From NCBI RefSeq assembly GCF_910593785.1, contig NZ_CAJVAP010000012.1:1-64000 (forward strand): a stretch of DNA of 64,000 nucleotides, read 5' to 3'. A model generated the notes under the pieces. It did no database searches, was not told the origin of the DNA, and saw nothing but the letters and a program-made list of their open reading frames with translations. The stretch's first letter is position 1; the number at the start of each line of letters is the position of its first letter. Origin of the DNA: Leucobacter soli. GTDB taxonomy: Bacteria > Actinomycetota > Actinomycetes > Actinomycetales > Microbacteriaceae. Below, piece after piece: positions 50,906 through 58,537 of this stretch. A program made the translations under genes and the position numbers.

Positions 50906-51544
50906 CTACGACGGCCGGGCCGTCCCCCGCTCGCGGGCGAACAGGGGGATGGTGACAGCGCAGACCGGGCCGATGGTGAGCGCGAACGCGAGCGTCCCCC
51001 ACCCGAGGTTGCCGCCCAGCAGTGCACCGACGCCGAGCACCCCGATCTCGATGCCGGTGCGCACCAGCCCGATGTTCCATCCGGTGAGGGCGTGCAGGCC
51101 GGTCATGAGGCCGTCCCGGGGCCCCGGCGCCAGGCCGGCGCTCAGATAGATCCCGGTGCCGATGCCGAGCGCCAGCACCCCTCCGGCGAAGAGCCCGAGT
51201 CGCACCGGGAACGGCAGTCCCGCCGGCACGACGAGCATCGTCAGGTCGACGAACGGGCCGGTGACCAGCACATTGATGACCGTGCCGATGCCGAAGCGTT
51301 GACGCAGCGGGATCCAGAGCAGCAGGACGACGCCGCTCACGACCATCGTCGAGAGACCGAACGTCCAGCCGAACGCGTAGGCGACGCCCTGCGCCAGCAC
51401 GTCCCACGGCGGCACGCCGATCGCGGCGCGCGCGAAGAGCCCGATGCCGATCCCGAAGAGCGCGAGGCCGCCGAGCAGCCGGGCCGAACGGTTCGCCCAT
51501 ACGGTCGCGGCGCCGCGCGACGGACGGCGCACCGCTCTCAGCAT
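50906..51544 (-). CDS. YczE/YitT-like integral membrane protein
   Basis: 212 residues from ATG at 51544 with GAGGAG upstream. About five membrane spans; the opening span LGGLALFGIGIGLFARAAIGVPPWDVLAQG and the glycine-rich later part AGLAPGPRDGLMTGL are typical of the YczE family of unknown function, widespread in actinobacteria (some members affect export of small molecules). Independent of the neighbouring ABC operon, judging by its own ribosome binding site and spacing. Confidence 0.8.
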   Translation of the reverse strand: MLRAVRRPSRGAATVWANRSARLLGGLALFGIGIGLFARAAIGVPPWDVLAQGVAYAFGWTFGLSTMVVSGVVLLLWIPLRQRFGIGTVINVLVTGPFVDLTMLVVPAGLPFPVRLGLFAGGVLALGIGTGIYLSAGLAPGPRDGLMTGLHALTGWNIGLVRTGIEIGVLGVGALLGGNLGWGTLAFALTIGPVCAVTIPLFARERGTARPS

Positions 51545-51678
51545 CCGATCACTCCTCGCACGACGATGAGGCGGTGCGGTCGCCGCCGAAGCTCCCAGTC
51601 CACCCCATCCGGCGCGGGATCGCCAGGGGCGCGTGCACACCCGCGATCTGCTCCGTTGGTGAGCGGCACAACGGGGAA

Positions 51679-51722
51679 CGCGCAGGCGCCCGGACGCCTC
51701 TCGGCATCCGGGCGCCTGCGCG
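51679..51722 (-). terminator. Terminator hairpin after APC permease gene
   Basis: CGCGCAGGCGCCCGGA (51679-51694) pairs perfectly over 16 bases with TCCGGGCGCCTGCGCG (51707-51722), 12-base loop. Ends the transcript coming from the APC permease. Confidence 0.85.
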
Positions 51723-51731
51723 CACCGCGGG

Positions 51732-53210
51732 TCACTCGTGGTGGATGAGGCCCGCGTAGCGCTCGGGGCTGCGCTTCTCGGCGATCGCCGCCGCGCCCAC
51801 GCCGACCAGGAAGAAGACCACCGGCAGCACCATCAGCAGGGTGTTGAGGCCCGGATTGTCGACTGCACCGGAGAGCGCGGAGAAGTTGATCATCGCGTTG
51901 ACCATGATCCCGCCGAAGACGAGGAAGGCCAGCAGCGGCGAGATCGTCGACACCCACACGTTCTTGCGCTTGTCCGGGTTCTTGCGGAAGTAGATGAAGA
52001 TCGCGATGCTCGTCAGCACGAACACCATCATCAGCGCGAGCGAGCCCAGCGCGATCTCCCAGCCGAAGAACACGTAGGGGTCGATGCCCGAGAGCAGCCA
52101 GAGCAGGATCACGATGAGCGCGATCGCCGAGGTCGTCAGCGAGGCGATGTACGGCGCGCCGCTCTTCTGGTGCACGAAGCTGAGCTTCTGCGGCAGGACC
52201 GAGTGCCCCATCGAGTGCAGGTAGCGGGCCGCGATGTTGTGGTACGCCAGCACGCAGGCGAACATCGAGGTGAGCGCCACGACCTGCATGATCTGCATGA
52301 ACACCGTGCCGACGTAGATCGAAGCGGTCTCGTACACGATCCAGAACTGCGCGGTCTCGTCGCCGTTCAGCAGTTCCATCACGCCCTGCGTACCCCAACC
52401 CTGGATGAAGCCCCAGAGCGCGAAGAAGTAGAAGACGGCAGCCGAGAGGATCGCGATGTAGATGGCCCGCGGGATGGTCTTCTCGGGGTCGCGCGCCTCG
52501 TCGCGGAAGATCGCGGTCGCCTCGAAGCCGAGGCCGATGCTGAAGCCGAAGAGCAGGGCGATCGGAACCGACCCGGAGAAGAGCACCTCGGGGGTGAACT
52601 GCTGCGTGAACGAGACGCCCTCCTCGGGTGTGCCTCCCTGGACCAGGATGGCGATGTTCATGATGATCACGAGCACCACCTCCGCGATCAGCACGAAGGA
52701 GAGCACCTTCGCGTTGACGTCGATGTTCGAGATGCCGAGGATCGCGACGACGACGATCATCGCGATGGTCCAGACGTACCAGGGCAGCTGGAACGCGTTC
52801 TCGCCGAAGAGGCCGACGAGCGTCTCGTTGAAGGTCATGCCCATCAGCGTGAACACGAAGCTCTGGAAGACCAGGTAGCCGGTGAGCGCGATGAAGCCGG
52901 CGCCGACGCCGACCTTCCGACCGAGGCCGGCCGTCACATAGGAGTAGAACGCTCCGGCCTTCGGCACGTAGCGCGTCATCGCCGCGAAGCCCGGCGCGAA
53001 CAGCAGGAGCAGCAGCGGCACGACGAAGTAGACCACCGGCAGGCCCGCGCCGTTGCCGTTGATCATGTTCGTGGGCGACGAGACGAGGATCGTCAGCGGT
53101 GCGGCCGCGGCGACCACCATGAAGACGATCGCGAGCGGGCCGAGGTTGCCGCGGAGGCGGCCGGAGCCCGGCGCCGCCTCGGTCGCAGTGGTTGTGTCCG
53201 TAGACGTCAT
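51732..53210 (-). CDS. APC-family amino acid/amine permease
   Basis: 492 residues, about twelve membrane spans. Starts LGPLAIVFMVVAAAAPLTI and carries FEATAIFRDEARDPEKTIPRA in the position of the conserved APC helix 5/6 region. Family members are proton-coupled importers or exchangers of amino acids and amines. The same strand upstream holds the VOC and flavin monooxygenase C genes (gap 78 bases), so it may supply the substrate of that enzyme. Confidence 0.9.
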   Translation of the reverse strand: MTSTDTTTATEAAPGSGRLRGNLGPLAIVFMVVAAAAPLTILVSSPTNMINGNGAGLPVVYFVVPLLLLLFAPGFAAMTRYVPKAGAFYSYVTAGLGRKVGVGAGFIALTGYLVFQSFVFTLMGMTFNETLVGLFGENAFQLPWYVWTIAMIVVVAILGISNIDVNAKVLSFVLIAEVVLVIIMNIAILVQGGTPEEGVSFTQQFTPEVLFSGSVPIALLFGFSIGLGFEATAIFRDEARDPEKTIPRAIYIAILSAAVFYFFALWGFIQGWGTQGVMELLNGDETAQFWIVYETASIYVGTVFMQIMQVVALTSMFACVLAYHNIAARYLHSMGHSVLPQKLSFVHQKSGAPYIASLTTSAIALIVILLWLLSGIDPYVFFGWEIALGSLALMMVFVLTSIAIFIYFRKNPDKRKNVWVSTISPLLAFLVFGGIMVNAMINFSALSGAVDNPGLNTLLMVLPVVFFLVGVGAAAIAEKRSPERYAGLIHHE

Positions 53211-53288
53211 TGTCCTGATTCCTTCGATCTAGGTGTATACGGTGTGTGAATGGGTCGTCTGGATGACGGTGGGAGGAGCGGGCGCCGG

Positions 53289-54062
53289 TTACAGTGCGGA
53301 GCCCGCGACCTGCAGCGCCTTGAAGACACCGCCGCCGGGATCGACCACGACACCCCAGGTGCCGAAGCCATTCACGTTGTCGCGCGTGTTGACCGTGCCG
53401 CCGGCCGCGGCAGCGGCGTCGATGGCAGCGGACTGATCCGCAACGCTGAACCAGGGCAGCCAGTGCGGCGGCAGGAAGGGCCGGACCTCTTCGGCGACCT
53501 CGTAGGAGCCGCGCAGCGCCAAGCCCTCGGCGTTGCGGAAGAAGCAGACCTCGTGAGGCACGATCGGATCGTGCGCATCGCTCGGGAAGAGCGCTTGCTG
53601 GAACGCGATCTGCGCCTCGAGGTCGTGATTGGTCGGGTCGACGAGCGACATCCGGCCGAGTTCGGTCGACACGGGAACCGCTTGCCCCGGGGCCGGGACG
53701 GCGAGCCCGAACGGGGCGCCGAACGGATCGAGCAGCCAGGTCGCCTCGCCCTCGATCAGCATCGGTTCGGCCGTGCGCACCACGGTCGCACCGGCCGCGG
53801 TCGCGCGCGCCACCGCGGCGGCCAGGTCGTCGGCGCCGAGGAACACGTGCCAGCCGATCTCCGCCTCGGCCAGTTCGGGATCCGCGATCACACCGGCGAC
53901 GCGGTCGCCCGAGGCCGTGAGGAGGACGCCCCGGCCGTCACCGGCTTCGAGCGTCAGGCCGAGGACGGCCCGGTAGAACTCGGCGAGGCCGTCGAGGGAG
54001 CGCACGCGCAGCTCCTGCCAGACGGAGGCGCCGACGGGATAGTCGTGCGAGATGCCGGTCAT
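53289..54062 (-). CDS. Two-domain VOC (glyoxalase/extradiol-fold) protein
   Basis: 257 residues from ATG at 54062, two bases after monooxygenase C. Two tandem vicinal-oxygen-chelate modules (about residues 10-120 and 130-255), with WQELRVRSLDGLAEFYRAVLGL opening the first and FSVADQSAAIDAAAAAGGTV in the second. The metal-ligand pattern of extradiol dioxygenases is not obvious, so it may be a non-oxygenase VOC protein such as those related to CFP32 or to hydrolases. Tight coupling to the monooxygenase suggests it acts on the hydroxylated product or handles the substrate. Confidence 0.8.
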   Translation of the reverse strand: MTGISHDYPVGASVWQELRVRSLDGLAEFYRAVLGLTLEAGDGRGVLLTASGDRVAGVIADPELAEAEIGWHVFLGADDLAAAVARATAAGATVVRTAEPMLIEGEATWLLDPFGAPFGLAVPAPGQAVPVSTELGRMSLVDPTNHDLEAQIAFQQALFPSDAHDPIVPHEVCFFRNAEGLALRGSYEVAEEVRPFLPPHWLPWFSVADQSAAIDAAAAAGGTVNTRDNVNGFGTWGVVVDPGGGVFKALQVAGSAL

Positions 54063-54064
54063 GG

Positions 54065-55402
54065 TCACTCCCCGTCCTGCTCGGTCGCGCCGAAGTGGTA
54101 TCCCACTGCGGGTGCGGCGAAGAACTGGAACTGATCCGTGCGACTCATCGTCGCCCAAATATCACGGAAGTAACGCTGCATCCTCTGCCCATCCTGCGAC
54201 GCGCTCGTGCCGGCTGTCCGAATCAACTCCTGCAACGCCTCCCACACCAGCTCCTCGACCACGAAATGACTATTGTTCAAACGCATCGAACGCGAAGCGT
54301 CGAACACCCCATCACCCGTCGCGACCTGACGGCCGTACTCCGCATAGATCTCGCCATTACGGATCAACGCCGCGCTCGCGGCATCGATGCGCGACATCGA
54401 CATGCCCAACACACGCCGCCAATCATCATTGTCGGCACGCAACGTCCCGCTCCCGCTGAACGGCGCCTTCGTCGAACGAATGATCCGCTCGTACTCATCG
54501 CACGCCGCATACCCCAGACCGACCGTCACCGCAGCGACCTCGCCCTCCGCGAAGCCGAAGAACACGCCCGAGTACATCGGGTTGCCGTGGATGGCGTAGC
54601 CGACGGTCGGCTCCGTCACCTCCGTCGACCAGGTCTCGTGGCAGAGGTGGTGATCCGGCACGAACACGTCGTCCATCTCGATCCCGTTCGAACCGCTGCC
54701 CTTCATACCGATGACCGAGCCCCAGTCGTCCAGGACGGTGTAGTCCTCGCGACTCACCACGGCCCACGCCCGGTACTCGGGCTCGGTATCGGTCGCCGGG
54801 ACGATCACCGTCGGGAAGAAATGCGTCGAGTACGGCGCGCCGGAGCAGTAGCGCCACTTGCCCGAGAGCCGGATGCCGCCCTCCACGCGCGTGGCCGTCG
54901 CCCCCATCGGATTGCCCGAGGCCGGCGCGATCATGTAGCCGTGCTTCTCGAAGATGTCGCGCTGCGCCTGCTCGCCCCAGTAGGAGCCGAGGGTCAGGCT
55001 GTGCGCGCAGGCCAGCGACACGCACCAGGCCGTCGAGGGGCAGCCGCGAGCGATCTCCGAGATCACGGTGAAGAAGTTCGCCACACCGATCTCGAGGCCG
55101 CCGAAGAGCTTCGGCATCAGCATCTTGTAGAAGCCGTGCTCGATCAGGTACTCGTTCACGTCGGGCGCGAAGCGGCCCGCGTCCTCGGTCTGCTGCTGAC
55201 GCTCGCGCAGCAGCGGCCGGATCTCGCGCGCGGCCCCGATCAGGCGCAGCGTCTCGGCACGCACCCGCGGATCGGACTCCGTCACCGGCGTGGTCGCGTA
55301 GGGCCCGGACAGCCCCGGCTCCTCCGTCAACGGCGGCGTCGTGCGCTGCGCGCCGCTCGCGGTCTCCAGCATCGTGTCGGTGCTGATCTTGGCTCGTGAC
55401 AT
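54065..55402 (-). CDS. Group D flavin-dependent monooxygenase (acyl-CoA-dehydrogenase fold), C; codon-use mosaic
   Basis: 445 residues from ATG at 55402 with GAGGAG upstream. Shares EIARGCPSTAWCVSLACAHS, KWRYCSGAPYSTHFFP, GMKGSGSNGIEMDD and EGEVAAVTVGLGYAACDEYE with paralogues A and B. The C-terminal third (about 54130-54535) uses GAT, CGT, TTG, AAT and GGT freely (six of seven leucines TTG), whereas the rest uses GAC, CGC, CTC and AAC almost only. That sharp change suggests a recombined segment from another genome. Followed by a VOC gene two bases downstream. An aromatic or heterocyclic hydroxylase needing an external reduced flavin is likely; substrate unknown. Confidence 0.88.
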   Translation of the reverse strand: MSRAKISTDTMLETASGAQRTTPPLTEEPGLSGPYATTPVTESDPRVRAETLRLIGAAREIRPLLRERQQQTEDAGRFAPDVNEYLIEHGFYKMLMPKLFGGLEIGVANFFTVISEIARGCPSTAWCVSLACAHSLTLGSYWGEQAQRDIFEKHGYMIAPASGNPMGATATRVEGGIRLSGKWRYCSGAPYSTHFFPTVIVPATDTEPEYRAWAVVSREDYTVLDDWGSVIGMKGSGSNGIEMDDVFVPDHHLCHETWSTEVTEPTVGYAIHGNPMYSGVFFGFAEGEVAAVTVGLGYAACDEYERIIRSTKAPFSGSGTLRADNDDWRRVLGMSMSRIDAASAALIRNGEIYAEYGRQVATGDGVFDASRSMRLNNSHFVVEELVWEALQELIRTAGTSASQDGQRMQRYFRDIWATMSRTDQFQFFAAPAVGYHFGATEQDGE

Positions 55403-55549
55403 CCCTGTCGCTCCTCGGTTGGCTGACTGATCCTCGTCAGTATCGCAACCGGCGAGTAGCGGGTTCCAGCTAGCGGGGAACGAATTCCCCCGCCCGAGCT
55501 GTGCGAGGCGCACAAGGTCGGACGATCCGCTGCACCCCGCCACGGGGCG

Positions 55550-56338
55550 CTACGGGGCGTTGCGGAACAGGATCTCGGCGTAGTCGCTCGGCTCGGCGCT
55601 CGCGGCACCGCGCATCGGGAAGGTGCCGATGCGCTCCTTTCCGAACAGCGAGCTGAAGCCGTAGAGGTTGCCCCACGGGTCGTCGAGCACGGCGTAGCGG
55701 TTGATCGGCGAGTCGACCGGGGGAATCCTGACCCGCGACCCGGATTGCACGGCGCGGTTCACGAGCTCCTCGACCGAGTCGACCTCGAAGTAGGTGATCC
55801 ATGCCGGCCGGCGGTCGAGGCGCTCGATCCCGCTCAGCTGGAAGACACCGGCCACGATCCCGCGCCCGCTGGTCAGGAACCGCATGGCGTAGGTGTCGTC
55901 CACCACCTCGGCGGCCTCGAGGTCGAGGAGCCGGGTGTAGAAGCGCTCCGCAGCGGCGAGGTCGAGGGCCGAGTAGTCGAAGTTCATCGACCCGCCCGAC
56001 CTCCCTGCCGCGCGCTCACGCAGGCGGACGACGCTCCCCTGCTCATCGGCGACGTAGGCGCCGTCCCCGTCGCCCGTATCGAGCAGGCGCCAGGTGCCCG
56101 GGCGCAGGCGGGCGATCGCCTCGTCCACGTCGTCGACGAAGAAGACGGGGATCCAGCCGGCCAGCCGGCCTTCGACGCCGCGCACGTCGGAGACGCCGAC
56201 CCGGAGCAGCGCCTCCCCCGGCTTCGACCCCGAGGCGAGGCCGAGCAGCCACTCGTAGTAGATCGCGGCCTCCTCCGGCTGGTCGGTCGCGAGCTCGGCC
56301 TCCGACTCCCAGCTGTAGATCTGCGAGAACTCGCTCAT
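55550..56338 (-). CDS. Two-domain VOC protein
   Basis: 262 residues from ATG at 56338, overlapping the PucR stop (ATGA). The N-terminal module is degenerate (EEAAIYYEWLLGLASGS, VFFVDDVDEAIARL); the C-terminal module (FDYSALDLAAAERFYTRLLDL ... ITYFEVDSVEELVNRAVQSGS) is a standard VOC domain. An intact extradiol metal triad is not evident. It is co-transcribed with the PucR-type regulator and lies upstream of monooxygenase C on the same strand (147 bases with hairpins), so it belongs to that pathway or senses its ligand. Confidence 0.75.
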   Translation of the reverse strand: MSEFSQIYSWESEAELATDQPEEAAIYYEWLLGLASGSKPGEALLRVGVSDVRGVEGRLAGWIPVFFVDDVDEAIARLRPGTWRLLDTGDGDGAYVADEQGSVVRLRERAAGRSGGSMNFDYSALDLAAAERFYTRLLDLEAAEVVDDTYAMRFLTSGRGIVAGVFQLSGIERLDRRPAWITYFEVDSVEELVNRAVQSGSRVRIPPVDSPINRYAVLDDPWGNLYGFSSLFGKERIGTFPMRGAASAEPSDYAEILFRNAP

Positions 56339-57507
56339 GCTTCTCCGTCCCGTGCAGTCTCGTCGTCGATGATCGCGAAGGCGAGCCACAGATTCGCGAT
56401 GTGGGCGCTGTCGTCGAGGTCCATGTCGAGGAGCTCCTCGATCTGTCCCCGCCGGTATCGCAATGTGTTCCGGTGCACGAACAGCGCCTCGGTCGTCCCC
56501 TGAATGCTCCGATTGTTCTCGAGGAACACGCGCAGTGTGCGCAGGAGCTCGCTGCTGTGGGAACGATCGTACTCGAGCAGCGGGCCGAGGATCGTCCTCG
56601 CCATGTCGCGCAGCGAGTCGGCCGTGTTCGTCATCACGAAGAGCCGCGCGAGGTCGATGCGGTTCGGGCTGCGCACACCGCTGCCCTCCTGCACCGCCGT
56701 GAGCGCCTCGTAGTAGCTGGCCCGCAGACCGGAGGTGCCGGAGTGCGAGAGCCCGACGCCGACCCGCGCCGCGGTGCCGGCGTCGCGGTCGCCGCCCGAG
56801 AGGTGCGCCTGCAGTGTCTCCGCCAGCCGCCAGACCATCGCATCGTCGGGGACGACCATGACGATCTGCTCGCCGATCCAGAGCCGCATGAGCGGGTCGG
56901 GCTGATCGTGCACCAGCGAGTAGATACTGCCCCAGGTGAGGGGGCGTCGACCTGCGGGAACAGCCGGGTTCCAGCCCACGATGACGCGATGCCGTTCGAC
57001 CGCGTCGATGCCGAAGGGGACCAGCCGGGCGGCGGCGTCCTCATCCGAGACCCGCTTCTCGAAGATGTCCTCGAGCAGGGTGGCGAGCAGCTGCGACTGC
57101 CCGAACTGCTTGGCGCGCAGCTTCGCGATCTCCAGTGCGAGCAGATCGATCGCCACGGGGAGCAACCGCTGCGGGTCGCGATCGGCGCGCGCGGCGAGCA
57201 GCCCGACGATGTCGCCGTCGACGTCGACCGGCAGCGCCGTGAGCGTCGCGTCCGCGCCGGCGTCGCGCCGGTGCACCGCGAGCACGCGCTCGAAATCCCA
57301 GAGCGTGCGAGCCGGAGCCGCCGAGAGGACGTTGCCCGCCATGTCGAAGAACGCGACCTCTGCGGCGAGCGCGCTGCGCATTGAGCCCAGGATGTGCGAG
57401 AGTCCGCCGCTGCGCGCCGCCGCGACCAGATGCCGCAGCCGGTCGTCGGCACCCGTCGGATGGGAGCGCTCCGCACTCCCTTCGAACGAAGGGGTCGCTT
57501 CGATCAT
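56335..57507 (-). CDS. PucR/CdaR-type transcriptional regulator
   Basis: 390 residues from ATG at 57507 with GAGGAG upstream. Same architecture as the protein at 35763: an N-terminal sensory region (about residues 25-190), a CdaR-like middle (RVGVGLSHSGTSGLRASYYEALTA) and a C-terminal PucR helix-turn-helix (IQGTTEALFVHRNTLRYRRGQI). Probably activates the downstream VOC-monooxygenase C-VOC-APC run. Confidence 0.9.
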   Translation of the reverse strand: MIEATPSFEGSAERSHPTGADDRLRHLVAAARSGGLSHILGSMRSALAAEVAFFDMAGNVLSAAPARTLWDFERVLAVHRRDAGADATLTALPVDVDGDIVGLLAARADRDPQRLLPVAIDLLALEIAKLRAKQFGQSQLLATLLEDIFEKRVSDEDAAARLVPFGIDAVERHRVIVGWNPAVPAGRRPLTWGSIYSLVHDQPDPLMRLWIGEQIVMVVPDDAMVWRLAETLQAHLSGGDRDAGTAARVGVGLSHSGTSGLRASYYEALTAVQEGSGVRSPNRIDLARLFVMTNTADSLRDMARTILGPLLEYDRSHSSELLRTLRVFLENNRSIQGTTEALFVHRNTLRYRRGQIEELLDMDLDDSAHIANLWLAFAIIDDETARDGEA

Positions 57508-57570
57508 GCCGCTCTCCTCTCCACGGCGATGATATCTCTTGATACGCACTGCGGTTCCCGGAGTGAACGC

Positions 57571-58077
57571 TTACGGCGCCGAGATGCGATCCGCTTCGTC
57601 CGCCGGCAGTCCGACGACCCGGAGGTCCGCCAGCGGGGTGCCGTGCTGGTACGGGCCGAAGAACAGCATGGCGCCGTCCTCCGTGAGCGTGACGCCCGTG
57701 CCCAGGAGCACGGCGGACGGATGCCCGGCAGGGTCCGTCTCCAGCCGCTCGACCCGGGCGAACACGATGCGGACGCCCGACTCCGGCGCCTCGTCGGGGT
57801 CGGCGATCGAGAGGAACCAGCCGTCGGCGTCGCGCTGGAGCGCGGGTGAGGCGATCGGCAGGTCGAGCATCCCGCCGTGCCCGCGGAGGTGCACGTTCCC
57901 CGCGAAGCTCAGGCGTTCAGGGACGGACTCGGCGAGGCCGAACGCGAAGAGGCCGGGCTCCGGCTCCGTCGCGCCGTCGGCCGGGATGGCGGTGCCCCCG
58001 GCGCTGCCGCGGACGTAGGCGACGAGCGATTCCTTGACGGCCCAGGTCAGCGAGGGCGTCTCCCTCCCCGGGTTCAT
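57571..58077 (-). CDS. Cytoplasmic single HtaA-domain protein (heme-binding type)
   Basis: 168 residues with the HtaA pattern: LTWAVKESLVAYV near the N-terminus, DGAT, GLFAF, then FAGNVHLRGHGGMLDLPIASP and, near the C-terminus, LTEDGAMLFFGPYQHGTPL. In Corynebacterium, HtaA domains bind heme through a conserved Tyr (the position of Tyr in SLVAYV) with a nearby His (GHGG), both present. Normal HtaA proteins are secreted and membrane-anchored with several domains; this one has one domain and no signal or membrane segment. It lies one base after the flavodoxin, last in a P450-reductase-flavodoxin operon. Heme delivery to the P450 or heme sensing are possible roles. Confidence 0.8.
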   Translation of the reverse strand: MNPGRETPSLTWAVKESLVAYVRGSAGGTAIPADGATEPEPGLFAFGLAESVPERLSFAGNVHLRGHGGMLDLPIASPALQRDADGWFLSIADPDEAPESGVRIVFARVERLETDPAGHPSAVLLGTGVTLTEDGAMLFFGPYQHGTPLADLRVVGLPADEADRISAP

Positions 58078-58078
58078 G

Positions 58079-58537
58079 TCAGGGCGTCGGCGCCAGCAGG
58101 AGCGCCAGCTTCTCGTTCAGCCACGCCTGCGCCGTCTCCGAGGGGTCGCCGTCCTCGGAGGCATCGTGCCGGCCGATGTCCCCTATCCGTTCCGCGCCGT
58201 GGCGCTGCAGCTCCTGGTCGAGCGTCTCGATGCCGAGTCCGTAGCTGTACACGTAGTCGGAGTCCCCCAGGCCGAAAGCCAGGTAGCGCAGGCCGCCCAG
58301 AGCCGGGGTCTCCTCCTTGAGCCGACGATAGAACGGGTAGGCGCTCTTCGGCAGCTCTCCGTCGCCGTAGGTCGAGCTCACGACGAGATGCAGGTGCGCC
58401 GGGTCGAGCCCGGCAGGGTCGGTGTCGGCGAGGTCCGCGACGGCGACCTCGTGATCGTCCCGCAGCGCTGCGGCGAGGTCTTCGGCGACCATCTCGCTGT
58501 TCCCGGACTCCGTGCCGTACAGAATGGTGATCATCAT
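58079..58537 (-). CDS. Flavodoxin (cindoxin-like P450 redox partner)
   Basis: 152 residues from ATG at 58537, overlapping the reductase stop (ATGA). FMN phosphate loop LYGTESGNSEMVAEDL, second FMN loop SSTYGDGELPKSAYPF and the third LAFGLGDSDYVYSYG are intact. Shuttles one electron at a time from the reductase to the P450, replacing a ferredoxin, as cindoxin does for P450cin. Confidence 0.93.
   Translation of the reverse strand: MMITILYGTESGNSEMVAEDLAAALRDDHEVAVADLADTDPAGLDPAHLHLVVSSTYGDGELPKSAYPFYRRLKEETPALGGLRYLAFGLGDSDYVYSYGLGIETLDQELQRHGAERIGDIGRHDASEDGDPSETAQAWLNEKLALLLAPTP

Noticed and set aside
53289-54062. Calling the two-domain VOC proteins (53289 and 55550) extradiol dioxygenases
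   Set aside because: The two-His/one-Glu ligand pattern that is plain in the protein at 63280 is not evident in them.
42966-55402. Assigning the flavin monooxygenases to sulfonamide (SadA-like), steroid (HsaA-like) or indole degradation
   Set aside because: All share this fold, but I cannot align to those proteins here and the partner reductase is missing, so the substrate is left open.
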